A stretch of DNA of 64,000 nucleotides from Paenibacillus aurantius. Lineage in GTDB: Bacteria; Bacillota; Bacilli; Paenibacillales; NBRC-103111. The DNA is taken from positions 2,018,001 through 2,082,000 of the forward strand of contig NZ_CP130318.1 of NCBI RefSeq assembly GCF_032268605.1. Direction: 5' to 3'. This document shows, piece after piece, positions 1-7,193 of the stretch. Made by a program: the position numbers and the translations under genes. Each line of letters opens with the position of its first letter. Positions within the stretch are counted from its first letter, which is position 1. The notes beneath the pieces are model-generated. The model saw only the letters and a list, made by a program, of their open reading frames with translations, was not told the origin of the DNA and ran no database searches.

Positions 1-489
1 TTACGGGAAATGTATGCAGCGTTGCAGGGACGATTAGATCCGGAGGAGGTTCGAAAACGCGTCGATCGGAGAAAAAAAGCAAGACCCCGAGCGGAAGTGA
101 TCTGGCGGGGAGAGAACTTAATTTCCGAGTCCTTTGCTGACGACATCTTGTCGGGGCAGGCGGGGAGCCCCGGACAAGCAAGGGGAACGGTAAAGGTCAT
201 TAGCGGCCCGGAGGGTTTTTCCAACTTGAAGCCTGGTGATGTTTTGGTTTGTCGCTTTACTGATCCTACTTGGACGCCATTATTTGAGATTGTCTCGGCA
301 GTCGTTTCCGATACAGGGGGCTCGTTATCCCACGCTGCTATTGTTGCCAGAGAATATGGCATTCCAGCGGTGTTGGGAACCCGGATAGCGACAAAGCAGT
401 TACGGGTTGGCGATAAGGTGTTAGTGGATGGCGACCGGGGGATGGTACGAGTGGAAAAGGCCTGGTATCCGGAATCAGGAAAAGACTAA
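1..489 (+). CDS. PEP-utilising enzyme, C-terminal mobile domain (5' end outside window)
   Basis: The reading frame is open from base 1, so this is the last 162 codons of a longer protein; the ATG at 10 is probably internal. The segment around base 320-390 reads LSHAAIVAREYGIPAV, the conserved block of the swivelling phosphohistidine domain of PEP synthase, pyruvate phosphate dikinase and rifampicin phosphotransferase. The His in SHAA is the residue that carries phosphate between nucleotide and substrate sites. The tail reads KVLVDGDRGMVRV, also typical. Which enzyme it belongs to cannot be decided without the N-terminal ATP-grasp part upstream. A CsoR-like promoter follows 12 bases after the stop. 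Confidence 0.8.
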   Translation, partial: LREMYAALQGRLDPEEVRKRVDRRKKARPRAEVIWRGENLISESFADDILSGQAGSPGQARGTVKVISGPEGFSNLKPGDVLVCRFTDPTWTPLFEIVSAVVSDTGGSLSHAAIVAREYGIPAVLGTRIATKQLRVGDKVLVDGDRGMVRVEKAWYPESGKD

Positions 490-496
490 ATAAGAA

Positions 497-525
497 TTGA
501 GTAGGGTAGGGGGGTATGTTATATT
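497..525 (+). promoter_or_regulatory. sigma-A promoter with CsoR-like operator
   Basis: A TTGAGT -35 (497-502) and TATATT -10 (520-525) are separated by 17 bp. The spacer carries GTAGGGTAGGGGGGTAT (501-517), which differs at one base from the site in the copZ promoter at 8069. The right half GGGTAT matches the known Bacillus CsoR copper-repressor site (ATACCC-N5-GGGTAT); the left half does not. It would control the broken methyltransferase gene just downstream. Operator identity is an inference from the match and the copper context. Confidence 0.65.
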
Positions 526-561
526 ATCATTAAAATGAGGCGATATTTTTGGAGGTGTGAG

Positions 562-1078
562 ATGGAACAACACCGGTTCAACCCCGATAATAAAGCTACT
601 CTGGAAAGTGCAGCAAGAAAGAAATTAATGCCCCCTGACAAATTATTAGGCTTGCTTCCTATTCAGAAAAACCATCAAATCTTGGATCTTGGAGCGGGAA
701 CTGGATTTAGAACCTGAATTGTTAGCTGTTCTTAAGTCAAAAATGCAATTAGAGAATATGGCTAATCTAGAGGTAGTGGAAGCCTCCATGACCGACATCC
801 CGCTGAAAGATAATTCTATAGACATAGTTATTGCTTCCTTGGCGTTACACGCCGTTCGACCGTTATCTTTGAGTTTAGCCGAAATCAAGCGCGTACTGAA
901 ACCTGGAGGATCTATCCTTATCTTGGAATGGGAGCACAAAGAAAGCCCGATAGGCCCACCTGTGGAAATTCGAATAGGCTCTGAGGAAATGGAACAGGCT
1001 CTGCAAGCATCAGGTTTTATAATCGAGAAGCGAGTTTTTCCAACAGATTATTTGTATATATTTGTTGCCAGACGTTAG
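562..1078 (+). pseudogene. class I SAM-dependent methyltransferase, broken by internal deletion
   Basis: A good ribosome site (GGAGGTG at 551) precedes ATG 562. The first frame gives a normal methyltransferase start ending in motif I, ILDLGAGTG, then stops after three more codons at 717. The rest continues in another frame from about 700 as LDLEPELLAVLKSKM and then SIDIVIASLALHAV and LKPGGSILILEWEH, motifs found further along in this family. About a dozen or more residues that normally join motif I to the acidic motif II strand are missing, together with a frame change. The two parts cannot make one protein as written. A CsoR-like promoter drives it, so the intact gene was probably part of a copper response. 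A sequencing error is unlikely to explain the missing block. Confidence 0.75.
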
Positions 1079-1119
1079 CTCATGGGGCCGCCAACAGGGC
1101 TCTTCTTTATCCCGGAAAA

Positions 1120-1138
1120 TATACCCTGCAGGGGTATA
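1120..1138. promoter_or_regulatory. palindromic CsoR-like operator
   Basis: TATACCC and GGGTATA form perfect 7-bp arms around TGCAG. The spacing (ATACCC-N5-GGGTAT) is that of the CsoR operator in Bacillus copZA promoters. It lies about 200 bp ahead of the two-component genes, and I could not place a convincing -35/-10 pair around it. CsoR control of the downstream regulator pair is an inference. Confidence 0.55.
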
Positions 1139-1164
1139 AGAGACATGAACTCGGGATCGGTTGA

Positions 1165-1338
1165 GCTTGCCGGCTGTGCCGGTTAAAGGAAGAAGGAGCG
1201 TGGGAAAAGTGGCGTAGTCTAATTGAGATCTTCCAGAAAAACGGAAAAAAGAAAGAAAAATTTTCGAAATTTGTGGACCGTCTATCCCTCAGAGAACTAC
1301 AAAAGATGGCCATCATTCAAGGAGACGAGCCAAAGTGA
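1165..1338 (+). other. coding-like stretch without a clear start, coupled to the response regulator
   Basis: The frame is open from 1165 to a TGA at 1336-1338 and encodes a charged segment including WEKWRSLIEIFQKNGKKK and FVDRLSLRELQKMAII. No ATG, GTG or TTG with a ribosome site starts it; the only in-frame ATG is at 1306. The stop overlaps the GTG start of the response regulator as GTGA, the usual signature of translational coupling. It may be a small protein with an unusual start, or the remains of one. I do not recognise the family. Confidence 0.25.
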
Positions 1339-2027
1339 AAACAATACTGGTAGTAGACGATGAAGAAAAGATCCGCGATGTGGTGGTTTCCTACTTAAGG
1401 AAGGAAGGCTTCCGAACGGTGGAGGCCGCGACGGGGACGGATGCCCTGAGGGAAATGGACCGTACCTCCGTCGATCTCATCATCCTTGATCTGATGCTTC
1501 CCGATAGGGACGGGGAGCAGCTCTGCCAAACCATCCGAATGCGGGATTCGGTTCCCATTCTTATGCTGACCGCGAAAGCCTCGGAAAACAACCGGATTAG
1601 AGGCTTGTCTCTTGGGGCGGACGATTATTTGATTAAGCCCTTTGATCCGCGGGAGGTGGTGGCCCGGGTAAGGGCTATTCTGCGCCGAACCGATGATCGT
1701 GAGCTGCTTGCCGACCGGTTGTCCTTCCGGGACGGCCATCTGGTGATCGATTCCTTGAAGCATAAGGTGTTCTGCCAGGGGGAGCCGGTGAATGTAACGC
1801 CGAATGAATACAAGCTGCTGCTGGCCTTGGCCAAATACCCGCAGCGGCATTTTACAAGGGAAGAGCTGGTCGACTTGGTGTTGGGCTATACCTTTGACGG
1901 GGACAGTCGGACCATCGATCAGCATGTGAAGAATATCCGACACAAGATTGAGCCGGATCCCAAAAATCCCCGGTACATCGTGACCGTCTATGGCTTAGGC
2001 TACCGGTTTGCCGGAGGAGAGACATGA
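1335..2027 (+). CDS. OmpR-family response regulator
   Basis: This 230-residue protein has a receiver domain (residues 1-120) with the acidic pair D8/D9, phospho-acceptor D52 (LIILDLMLP) and the conserved Lys in DYLIKPFDP. A winged-helix OmpR/PhoB DNA-binding domain (about 130-228) ends in the usual IVTVYGLGYRF. The start is GTG at 1335 with GGAGACGAG upstream. It overlaps the histidine kinase by four bases (ATGA), so the two are a cognate pair. The CsoR-like palindrome upstream and the YdhK-type lipoprotein downstream suggest metal or envelope stress as the signal, but the sequence does not prove copper. Confidence 0.9.
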   Translation: MKTILVVDDEEKIRDVVVSYLRKEGFRTVEAATGTDALREMDRTSVDLIILDLMLPDRDGEQLCQTIRMRDSVPILMLTAKASENNRIRGLSLGADDYLIKPFDPREVVARVRAILRRTDDRELLADRLSFRDGHLVIDSLKHKVFCQGEPVNVTPNEYKLLLALAKYPQRHFTREELVDLVLGYTFDGDSRTIDQHVKNIRHKIEPDPKNPRYIVTVYGLGYRFAGGET

Positions 2028-3112
2028 CCAAACGGCTTCACCGGCGTCTAGCGATCCTTATTATCGCCACGGCAACCTGTATTTTGCTGATTTCCACGAT
2101 AAGCGTAAGCCTCGCGGTTCATTATCACCTTTCCATGTTTCAGGACCAGGCGGCAGGCATGGACCATGACCTGTCCCAATTTAATGTTCACCTGGAGCAG
2201 GCCCTTCTTCAGTCCATCGTGTGGACGCTGGCGGGATCGATTCTTCTTGCGGTTCTGATCGGGTTCTATATGGCGAAACGAATCTCGAAGCCCTTAGTAG
2301 ACATGAAGCAGGCGGCCGAACGGATGTCCGGCGGGCAGCTGAATACCCGGATCCGGGTCGGGGGCAGCGATGAACTCGCGGAGCTGGGAGCCTCTCTGAA
2401 CGATTTGGCCGCGCAGCTTCATAAACAGGAACAGCTGCGGGTGACCATGACGGAAGATATCGCTCATGAGCTGAGAACTCCCTTGGCCACGCTAAAAAGC
2501 CACATGAGGGCCTTTGAGGATCGAATATGGGAGCCCACCCCGGAACGCATCCGGGCCTGCTACGAAGAAATCGAACGGCTCACCAAGCTGGTAGCCGAGC
2601 TGGAAGACTTGACGCACCTGGATTCCCCCGCCTTTCAGCTGGAGCGCAAGGAAGAAAGGCTTGATTTGATTCTGGAACAGGGAGTGGAGCTCGTTTCCGC
2701 GGCTTATCTGGAGAAGAAGGTGACCCTATTGTTTCGCTGCGACCCGGCTATCCATATTCATGCCGACCGCAGCCGAATGGTCCAGATCCTGGTGAATCTT
2801 CTTAGCAATGCCCTGAAATTCACGCCGGAGAAAGGAACGGTTATGGTGGAAGCCATTAAGGAAGCGGAAGGTGTGCTGATCCGTGTGCAGGACTCCGGCA
2901 GCGGGATCCGGCGGGAGGACTTGCCCTTTATCTTTGAACGCTTCTACCGCGGCGACAAGTCGCGCAACCGGAGAACCGGCGGCAGCGGTCTCGGCTTGGC
3001 AATCGTCCATAAGCTGGTCACGGCTCACGGGGGGGCCATCTGGGCGGAAAGCTCCCGGGGAACCACGATCACGATCCGGCTTCCGCAAAAAAATCACGAC
3101 TCTTTGTCCTAG
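2024..3112 (+). CDS. sensor histidine kinase
   Basis: This membrane kinase has 362 residues. Two transmembrane helices (about 9-32 and 64-82) enclose an external loop of only 30 residues containing H33, H35, M38, M46, H48 and H56. A HAMP linker follows (about 83-137), then the dimerisation/phospho-acceptor helix with H148 in EDIAHELRTPLA. The ATPase domain has the N box (QILVNLLSNALKFTP), G1 (VQDSGSGI), F box (IFERFYRGDKSR) and G2 (GGSGLGLAI). It overlaps the response regulator by ATGA. The small His/Met-containing loop could bind a metal such as Cu or Ag directly, as in CusS-like sensors; this is inference. A dispersed hairpin repeat starts right at the stop codon. Confidence 0.9.
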   Translation: MTKRLHRRLAILIIATATCILLISTISVSLAVHYHLSMFQDQAAGMDHDLSQFNVHLEQALLQSIVWTLAGSILLAVLIGFYMAKRISKPLVDMKQAAERMSGGQLNTRIRVGGSDELAELGASLNDLAAQLHKQEQLRVTMTEDIAHELRTPLATLKSHMRAFEDRIWEPTPERIRACYEEIERLTKLVAELEDLTHLDSPAFQLERKEERLDLILEQGVELVSAAYLEKKVTLLFRCDPAIHIHADRSRMVQILVNLLSNALKFTPEKGTVMVEAIKEAEGVLIRVQDSGSGIRREDLPFIFERFYRGDKSRNRRTGGSGLGLAIVHKLVTAHGGAIWAESSRGTTITIRLPQKNHDSLS

Positions 3113-3145
3113 TGCCTTATCCGGTAACTTTGTTGATAAGGTACC
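3110..3145 (+). repeat. dispersed hairpin repeat, copy 1
   Basis: Starting at the TAG stop of the kinase gene, CTAGTGCCTTATCCGG and the following AACTTTGTTG match, at 25 of 27 positions, the reverse complement of bases near 33957-33983, which lies directly after the stop of the GntR-fusion gene. TGCCTTAT can pair with the later ATAAGGTA to form a hairpin around the AACTTTGTTG loop. There is no T-tract, so it is not a classic terminator. It looks like a REP-type intergenic element. Confidence 0.5.
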
Positions 3146-3269
3146 CGGAACGGCCAACCTACATGAGATCTTCACAAGTGCCGGGTAAACTGATGGTAGC
3201 CAGAATTCCGGGCCGGGTAGAACGGCCGGATTCCGGACAACCTATTCTTTACCAGCAGGAGGTCAGAAG

Positions 3270-3833
3270 ATGAACAGAAGATGGATGGCTATTGTTGCTG
3301 CCCTTATGATCAGCTTGTTAGCCGCATGCGGTAACCAAGCTAGCCCGACACCATCGCCGAGCGCAAATATGCCTGGCATGGAGCATTCCGGGATGAACCA
3401 CTCCGGCCCGGCCGAAGTACCCGCAGGATTAAAAGCAGCCCAGAACCCCAAATACAAGGTGGGGAGCCAGGCCGTTATCCAGGCGGATCACATGCCGGGG
3501 ATGAAAGGGGCGACGGCCACGATCGCCGGAGCTTACGAAACGGTTGTTTATGCGGTGTCCTATACGCCGACCAACGGCGGGCAGCCGGTAAAGAATCATA
3601 AGTGGGTAATCCAGCAGGAGCTCAAGGAGGCAGGCGATGGCGCCCTCAAGCCCGGTGCCCAGGTTACGTTAGAGGCGGACCACATGCCGGGAATGAAAGG
3701 GGCGAAGGGGACGATCGATTCCGCCGAATCGACCACGGTGTATATGGTGGATTATACGCCGACTACCGGGGGAACCCCTGTGAAGAATCATAAATGGGTG
3801 ACGGAAAGCGAGCTTACCCCGGTTAAATCCTAG
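3270..3833 (+). CDS. YdhK-type lipoprotein with two DUF1541 repeats
   Basis: This 187-residue secreted lipoprotein has a signal peptide ending in the lipobox LAAC (C20). A Met/His-rich linker follows (NMPGMEHSGMNHSG). Two tandem repeats of about 60 residues come next, each with HMPGMKGA near the start, a YxVxYTPT core and PVKNHKWV at the end. This is the DUF1541 (YdhK) architecture, often found next to copper genes in Bacillota. The Met and His clusters suggest extracellular metal binding. AGGAGG upstream of ATG 3270 supports the start. It follows the two-component genes on the same strand and is a likely target. A strong terminator lies at 3899. Confidence 0.85.
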   Translation: MNRRWMAIVAALMISLLAACGNQASPTPSPSANMPGMEHSGMNHSGPAEVPAGLKAAQNPKYKVGSQAVIQADHMPGMKGATATIAGAYETVVYAVSYTPTNGGQPVKNHKWVIQQELKEAGDGALKPGAQVTLEADHMPGMKGAKGTIDSAESTTVYMVDYTPTTGGTPVKNHKWVTESELTPVKS

Positions 3834-3898
3834 ACGATTGAAATGTCGGTCAGGATGGACCGGGAAGGGCAGCATGCCAAAGAAGATGTCCGGAAGGA

Positions 3899-3921
3899 GT
3901 CGCGCACTGCGCGGCTTTTTT
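3899..3921 (+). terminator. intrinsic terminator
   Basis: GTCGCGC-ACT-GCGCGGC forms a 7-bp stem followed by six T. It ends the YdhK-type lipoprotein transcript. Confidence 0.8.
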
Positions 3922-4012
3922 GGGTTTATCGGAAAAAAATTGGGGTGGTGATGAACAAAACGGAGAAAACCTTAGTCCTTTCTTTTAAAAACACAAGAGA
4001 GGAAGAGACATC

Positions 4013-4618
4013 ATGACAGGGACACAAATGGATTATGCCATCTTTAAATGGATCAATGACCTGGCGGGAAGTACGCCGTGGCTGGACGGAATCATGGGAT
4101 TTTTATCGCAGGATGCCGAATATTTATTTTATTTGGGGATTATCGTGTATTGGTTCACGCGTAAAAGAGAAAATAGAAAAATGGTAGGAGAATCTCTCCT
4201 TTCCGCTTGCCTGGCTTTCGGGATCGGGAATATTTTAAGCCATTGGTTTTACCGGAACCGGCCCTTCGTGACCCATCACGTACACCTTCTTATCGATCAT
4301 GCGGCCAACGCTTCCTTCCCGAGCGACCATTCCATCGGTGCTTTCGTAATCGCCACGTCCATCTGGTTATTCCGGAGAAAGGCCGGTTCCCTTTGGCTGC
4401 TGCTTGCCGCCTTCATCTCGTTCTCACGGATATGGAACGGTGTCCATTATCCGGCAGACGTCATCGCCGGTGCCATTCTGGGGATACTGTCGGCAGCAGC
4501 CGTTCACCGGTTGTTTATCCGCCATCCCATCGCAAGCCGAGCGATGAGCGCCGGCCTTCTGGTCTACGAAAGCATCGAGCAGCGAATCTACCCTAAACGC
4601 AATAAAGAGGCAGCATGA
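4013..4618 (+). CDS. PAP2-family membrane phosphatase (undecaprenyl-diphosphatase, BcrC-like)
   Basis: This 201-residue multi-helix membrane protein carries the acid-phosphatase signature: YRNRPF (motif 1 region), FPSDHS with H106 (motif 2) and SRIWNGVHYPADV with H145 (motif 3). H106 and H145 are the proton donor and the nucleophile that takes the phosphate. Proteins of this size and pattern remove a phosphate from undecaprenyl pyrophosphate at the outer face of the membrane, recycling the wall carrier and giving bacitracin tolerance. The exact lipid substrate is not shown by sequence. It overlaps the next small gene by ATGA. Confidence 0.85.
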   Translation: MTGTQMDYAIFKWINDLAGSTPWLDGIMGFLSQDAEYLFYLGIIVYWFTRKRENRKMVGESLLSACLAFGIGNILSHWFYRNRPFVTHHVHLLIDHAANASFPSDHSIGAFVIATSIWLFRRKAGSLWLLLAAFISFSRIWNGVHYPADVIAGAILGILSAAAVHRLFIRHPIASRAMSAGLLVYESIEQRIYPKRNKEAA

Positions 4619-4803
4619 GACAGGCAAATGCCTTATTGTCGTTAACCTTCCTGCTGATCGGCGTTTTGGTCTATACTATTGTCTGCAGCTATCCCTTTTC
4701 TGCGTTCGAATCGATTGCCATGGCCGAGGGGGGCTCCGCTTTTCTCTGTGCGGGAGGATATTCCCTTCTAGTCTCTATCCCAGACCGCAACAATCCAGAA
4801 TAA
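4615..4803 (+). CDS. small membrane protein, unknown
   Basis: This 62-residue protein has two likely hydrophobic segments (about 5-26 and 38-54). Its ATG overlaps the stop of the PAP2 phosphatase as ATGA, which argues that it is translated by coupling. I do not recognise a family. It may be a partner or stabiliser of the phosphatase. Confidence 0.5.
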   Translation: MRQANALLSLTFLLIGVLVYTIVCSYPFSAFESIAMAEGGSAFLCAGGYSLLVSIPDRNNPE

Positions 4804-4844
4804 GGTACTGAGATACGCTCAGGCCCTCAATAAGGAGGAGCACC

Positions 4845-6137
4845 TTGACGTTTATAACCGCTTGGCTGGAGCAATACGGATATGGGATCCTCTTTATCGC
4901 CCTATTTCTGGAGATGCTGGCCTTACCGCTTCCGGGAGAAGTCCTTCTGAGCTACGCCGGACTGCTCGTGTTTCAAGGGAAATTGAGCTTGCCGCTTGCT
5001 ATCCTCCTCGCTGGAGCAGGGGCATCGGCAGGGATGACGTTGTCTTATTGGATTGGCTTTCGCCTGGGCAAGCCCTTCTTTGAGAAATACGGGGCCAGGT
5101 TCCATATGGGACCGGACAAGCTCGATAAGGTCTCTCACTGGTTTCAAAAATACGGAAATGTAAGTTTGATGGTGGCCTACTTCATTCCCGGCGTTCGTCA
5201 TATCACCGGATACTTCTCGGGCACGACACGGCTTTCCTTTCGCAAGTATGCCGCTTTCGCTTATTCAGGAGCCTTTTTGTGGGTCGGGGTATTCCTTACA
5301 CTTGGAAAATTGCTTGGTCCGAAGTGGGAATTGTATCATCATACCATCAACCGCTATCTGCTGATCGGCGGAATTGGCACAGCCTTCATTCTTATTATGG
5401 TCTATTATTACCGGAACCGCCGGGAGGTGTGGCGAGCCAGAGCGACCCTTCTTCTGGAAAAAGGGCTTACCCGCTTCCATACAGCGGGAAACGTCCGCTT
5501 TCTACTGATTTCCGCTTTCGCCGTTCTGGTGGGGTTTCTTTCGTTAGCCATCGGAATGATTCAGGATTTCCTGGCTCAGGAATTCTCCATGTTTGATGAA
5601 ATCACGACGTTCCTGATCGGCGAGTTGTTCTCTTCCGGCTGGTCCGTGTGGATGAACCGGTTTGCCATGCTCGGCACTTACTATTTTTGGGGACCTGTGA
5701 TCCTGGTTACGGCTCTATGGATTCTGCTAAAAGGAAAGGAACGGAGACTCGAGCTCTCCTTTCTTGGCTTGGTCGTACTGGGCGGGGAGGCCCTGGATGA
5801 GGGACTGCGCTATTTGTTCCACCGGACCGGTCCTCTTCCGTCCGGATTACGGGATCCCTATACCTTTCCGAGCGAGCAAAGCCTTCTTTCCCTTATTGTG
5901 GTGGGGATAGCTGTCTACTTAGGGGTTCGGCATTACGGAGGGGTCAAGCTTCGCATGGCCGGTGTTCTGTCGGTCATTCTTATAAGTCTGCTTGTCGGAA
6001 TCAGCCGGATCTACTTCGGGATTCAATATCCGAGCGATGTCGCGGCAGGCTTTGCTTTTGGCGGAGTCTGGCTCAGCTTGAATGTTGTTCTGCTGGAGAT
6101 TTTCCGGCTGCTGTCGGAGAGAAGCCGGCAAGCATAA
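4845..6137 (+). CDS. DedA-family membrane protein fused to a degenerate PAP2 domain
   Basis: This 430-residue protein starts at TTG 4845 behind a perfect AAGGAGGAG. Residues 1-200 are a DedA/SNARE-associated domain: LPLPGEVLLSYAG, a glycine-rich helix, and FIPGVRHITGYFSG, the re-entrant loop found in undecaprenyl-phosphate translocases such as UptA. Residues 210-420 are PAP2-like, but motif 2 reads FPSEQS (Q345) and motif 3 reads SRIYFGIQYPSDV (Q394). Both catalytic histidines are Gln, so this half should not hydrolyse phosphate. It may bind or gate a lipid phosphate for the DedA half. The intact PAP2 enzyme next door could supply activity. Fusions of DedA and PAP2 are known; the paired His loss is the odd point. 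Confidence 0.85.
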   Translation: MTFITAWLEQYGYGILFIALFLEMLALPLPGEVLLSYAGLLVFQGKLSLPLAILLAGAGASAGMTLSYWIGFRLGKPFFEKYGARFHMGPDKLDKVSHWFQKYGNVSLMVAYFIPGVRHITGYFSGTTRLSFRKYAAFAYSGAFLWVGVFLTLGKLLGPKWELYHHTINRYLLIGGIGTAFILIMVYYYRNRREVWRARATLLLEKGLTRFHTAGNVRFLLISAFAVLVGFLSLAIGMIQDFLAQEFSMFDEITTFLIGELFSSGWSVWMNRFAMLGTYYFWGPVILVTALWILLKGKERRLELSFLGLVVLGGEALDEGLRYLFHRTGPLPSGLRDPYTFPSEQSLLSLIVVGIAVYLGVRHYGGVKLRMAGVLSVILISLLVGISRIYFGIQYPSDVAAGFAFGGVWLSLNVVLLEIFRLLSERSRQA

Positions 6138-6165
6138 GGCGGTGGCGGCAGGGAGATGAACTTGT

Positions 6166-6696
6166 GTGGATGAAGAACTTCACCGTTTAATCGGAGAGGC
6201 GAGAAGAGGAGGAAAGGACGCCTTTGCCCGCCTGGTCACTCTCTATAAAGACCGGGTATACCGCCATGCTTACGGGATGCTCGGAGACCGGATGGAAGCC
6301 GAGGATATGGCGCAGGAGGCCTTTCTTAAAGCGTATTACGCCCTTCCCGGTCTGGAAAGCGAGTATGCGTTCTCCTCTTGGCTGATGAGGATTGCGACCA
6401 ATCTGTGCAAGGACCGTCTCTTGAAGAGGGACAAATTACGCAGGGTGGAAGGCGGCCCCTATGAAGAGGCGGCTTCGGAAGGAAATCGGGATCAGGAAAC
6501 TCCCTTATATATTCGCGAAGCTCTGGGGAGGCTTTCGGTCGAGCACCGGGAAGTGATCCTTCTTCATGACCTGCAGGGCTATCGGTACGAAGAAATAGCC
6601 GTTCTTCTGGAGATTCCCGTCGGAACGGTAAAATCGCGGCTGCATGCGGCAAGGGTTTCCTTAAGAAAGGAAATGAGAGAGGGGGAAGAAGAATGA
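6166..6696 (+). CDS. ECF-type RNA polymerase sigma factor
   Basis: This 176-residue protein has sigma region 2 (about 18-85, with AEDMAQEAFLKAYYAL and FSSWLMRIATNLCKD) and region 4 (about 113-165, with VILLHDLQGYRYEEIAVLLEIPVGTVKSRLHAAR). The start is GTG 6166 with a GGGAGATGA site. It overlaps the next gene by ATGA, and that gene encodes a zinc-finger anti-sigma factor, so the pair forms a standard membrane-stress switch. The signal is unknown; SigW-like envelope stress is the likely type given the neighbouring DedA and PAP2 genes. Confidence 0.9.
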   Translation: MDEELHRLIGEARRGGKDAFARLVTLYKDRVYRHAYGMLGDRMEAEDMAQEAFLKAYYALPGLESEYAFSSWLMRIATNLCKDRLLKRDKLRRVEGGPYEEAASEGNRDQETPLYIREALGRLSVEHREVILLHDLQGYRYEEIAVLLEIPVGTVKSRLHAARVSLRKEMREGEEE

Positions 6697-7193
6697 AGAC
6701 TCATCCGGAAGACCAATTGACCGCGTATATTGACAAGGAGCTCGGTGAGGAAGAGCGCGGGGCGGTCGAGAATCATTTGAAGGAATGCCCGGCCTGCCGC
6801 ACCTTGGTGGAAGAGATTCTCGACATGCAGCAGCAGCTTGTCACTTCGTATTCGGGAGTGGGAGCGCCGCGGAATATAGAATGGCAGGTTATGCAGGCAA
6901 TCGACGGCCAGGGGGAAGCTTCGTCGATCGGCTGGAAAGGGCTTACGGTGTCTCTGGCGGGGCTTCTGGCGCTTTTGGCCTGGGTTATCGCGGGATCTCC
7001 TTGGATGACCATTCTTCTGATTATGGCAAAATCGGCGGGGGTGCTTGCTTACGGCATCCTTGGATCGCTCGCCGCCATTCCCGCCCTGACGGCCTCCATG
7101 GCGGTTCTGTGCCTTATTATCCTGCTCCTGTCCGTTTACTTCCTCCGGCGTTTGCTCCGGACGGCTGCCCTACAAGGAGGAGGAACCTCATGA
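6693..7193 (+). CDS. anti-sigma factor with zinc-binding ZAS domain
   Basis: In this 166-residue protein the N-terminal domain has H28-x3-C32-x2-C35 (NHLKECPAC), the zinc motif of anti-sigma factors that hold ECF sigma factors. Hydrophobic segments follow (about 87-110, 116-134 and 137-154), more than the single helix usual for RsiW-type proteins. It overlaps the sigma gene upstream and the next gene downstream by four bases each, so the three are co-translated. It should sequester the upstream sigma factor at the membrane. Confidence 0.85.
   Translation: MKTHPEDQLTAYIDKELGEEERGAVENHLKECPACRTLVEEILDMQQQLVTSYSGVGAPRNIEWQVMQAIDGQGEASSIGWKGLTVSLAGLLALLAWVIAGSPWMTILLIMAKSAGVLAYGILGSLAAIPALTASMAVLCLIILLLSVYFLRRLLRTAALQGGGTS

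Noticed and set aside
3270-3833. Possible multicopper oxidase or cupredoxin fragment
   Set aside because: The two repeats match the DUF1541/YdhK pattern, and no cupredoxin copper motif is present.
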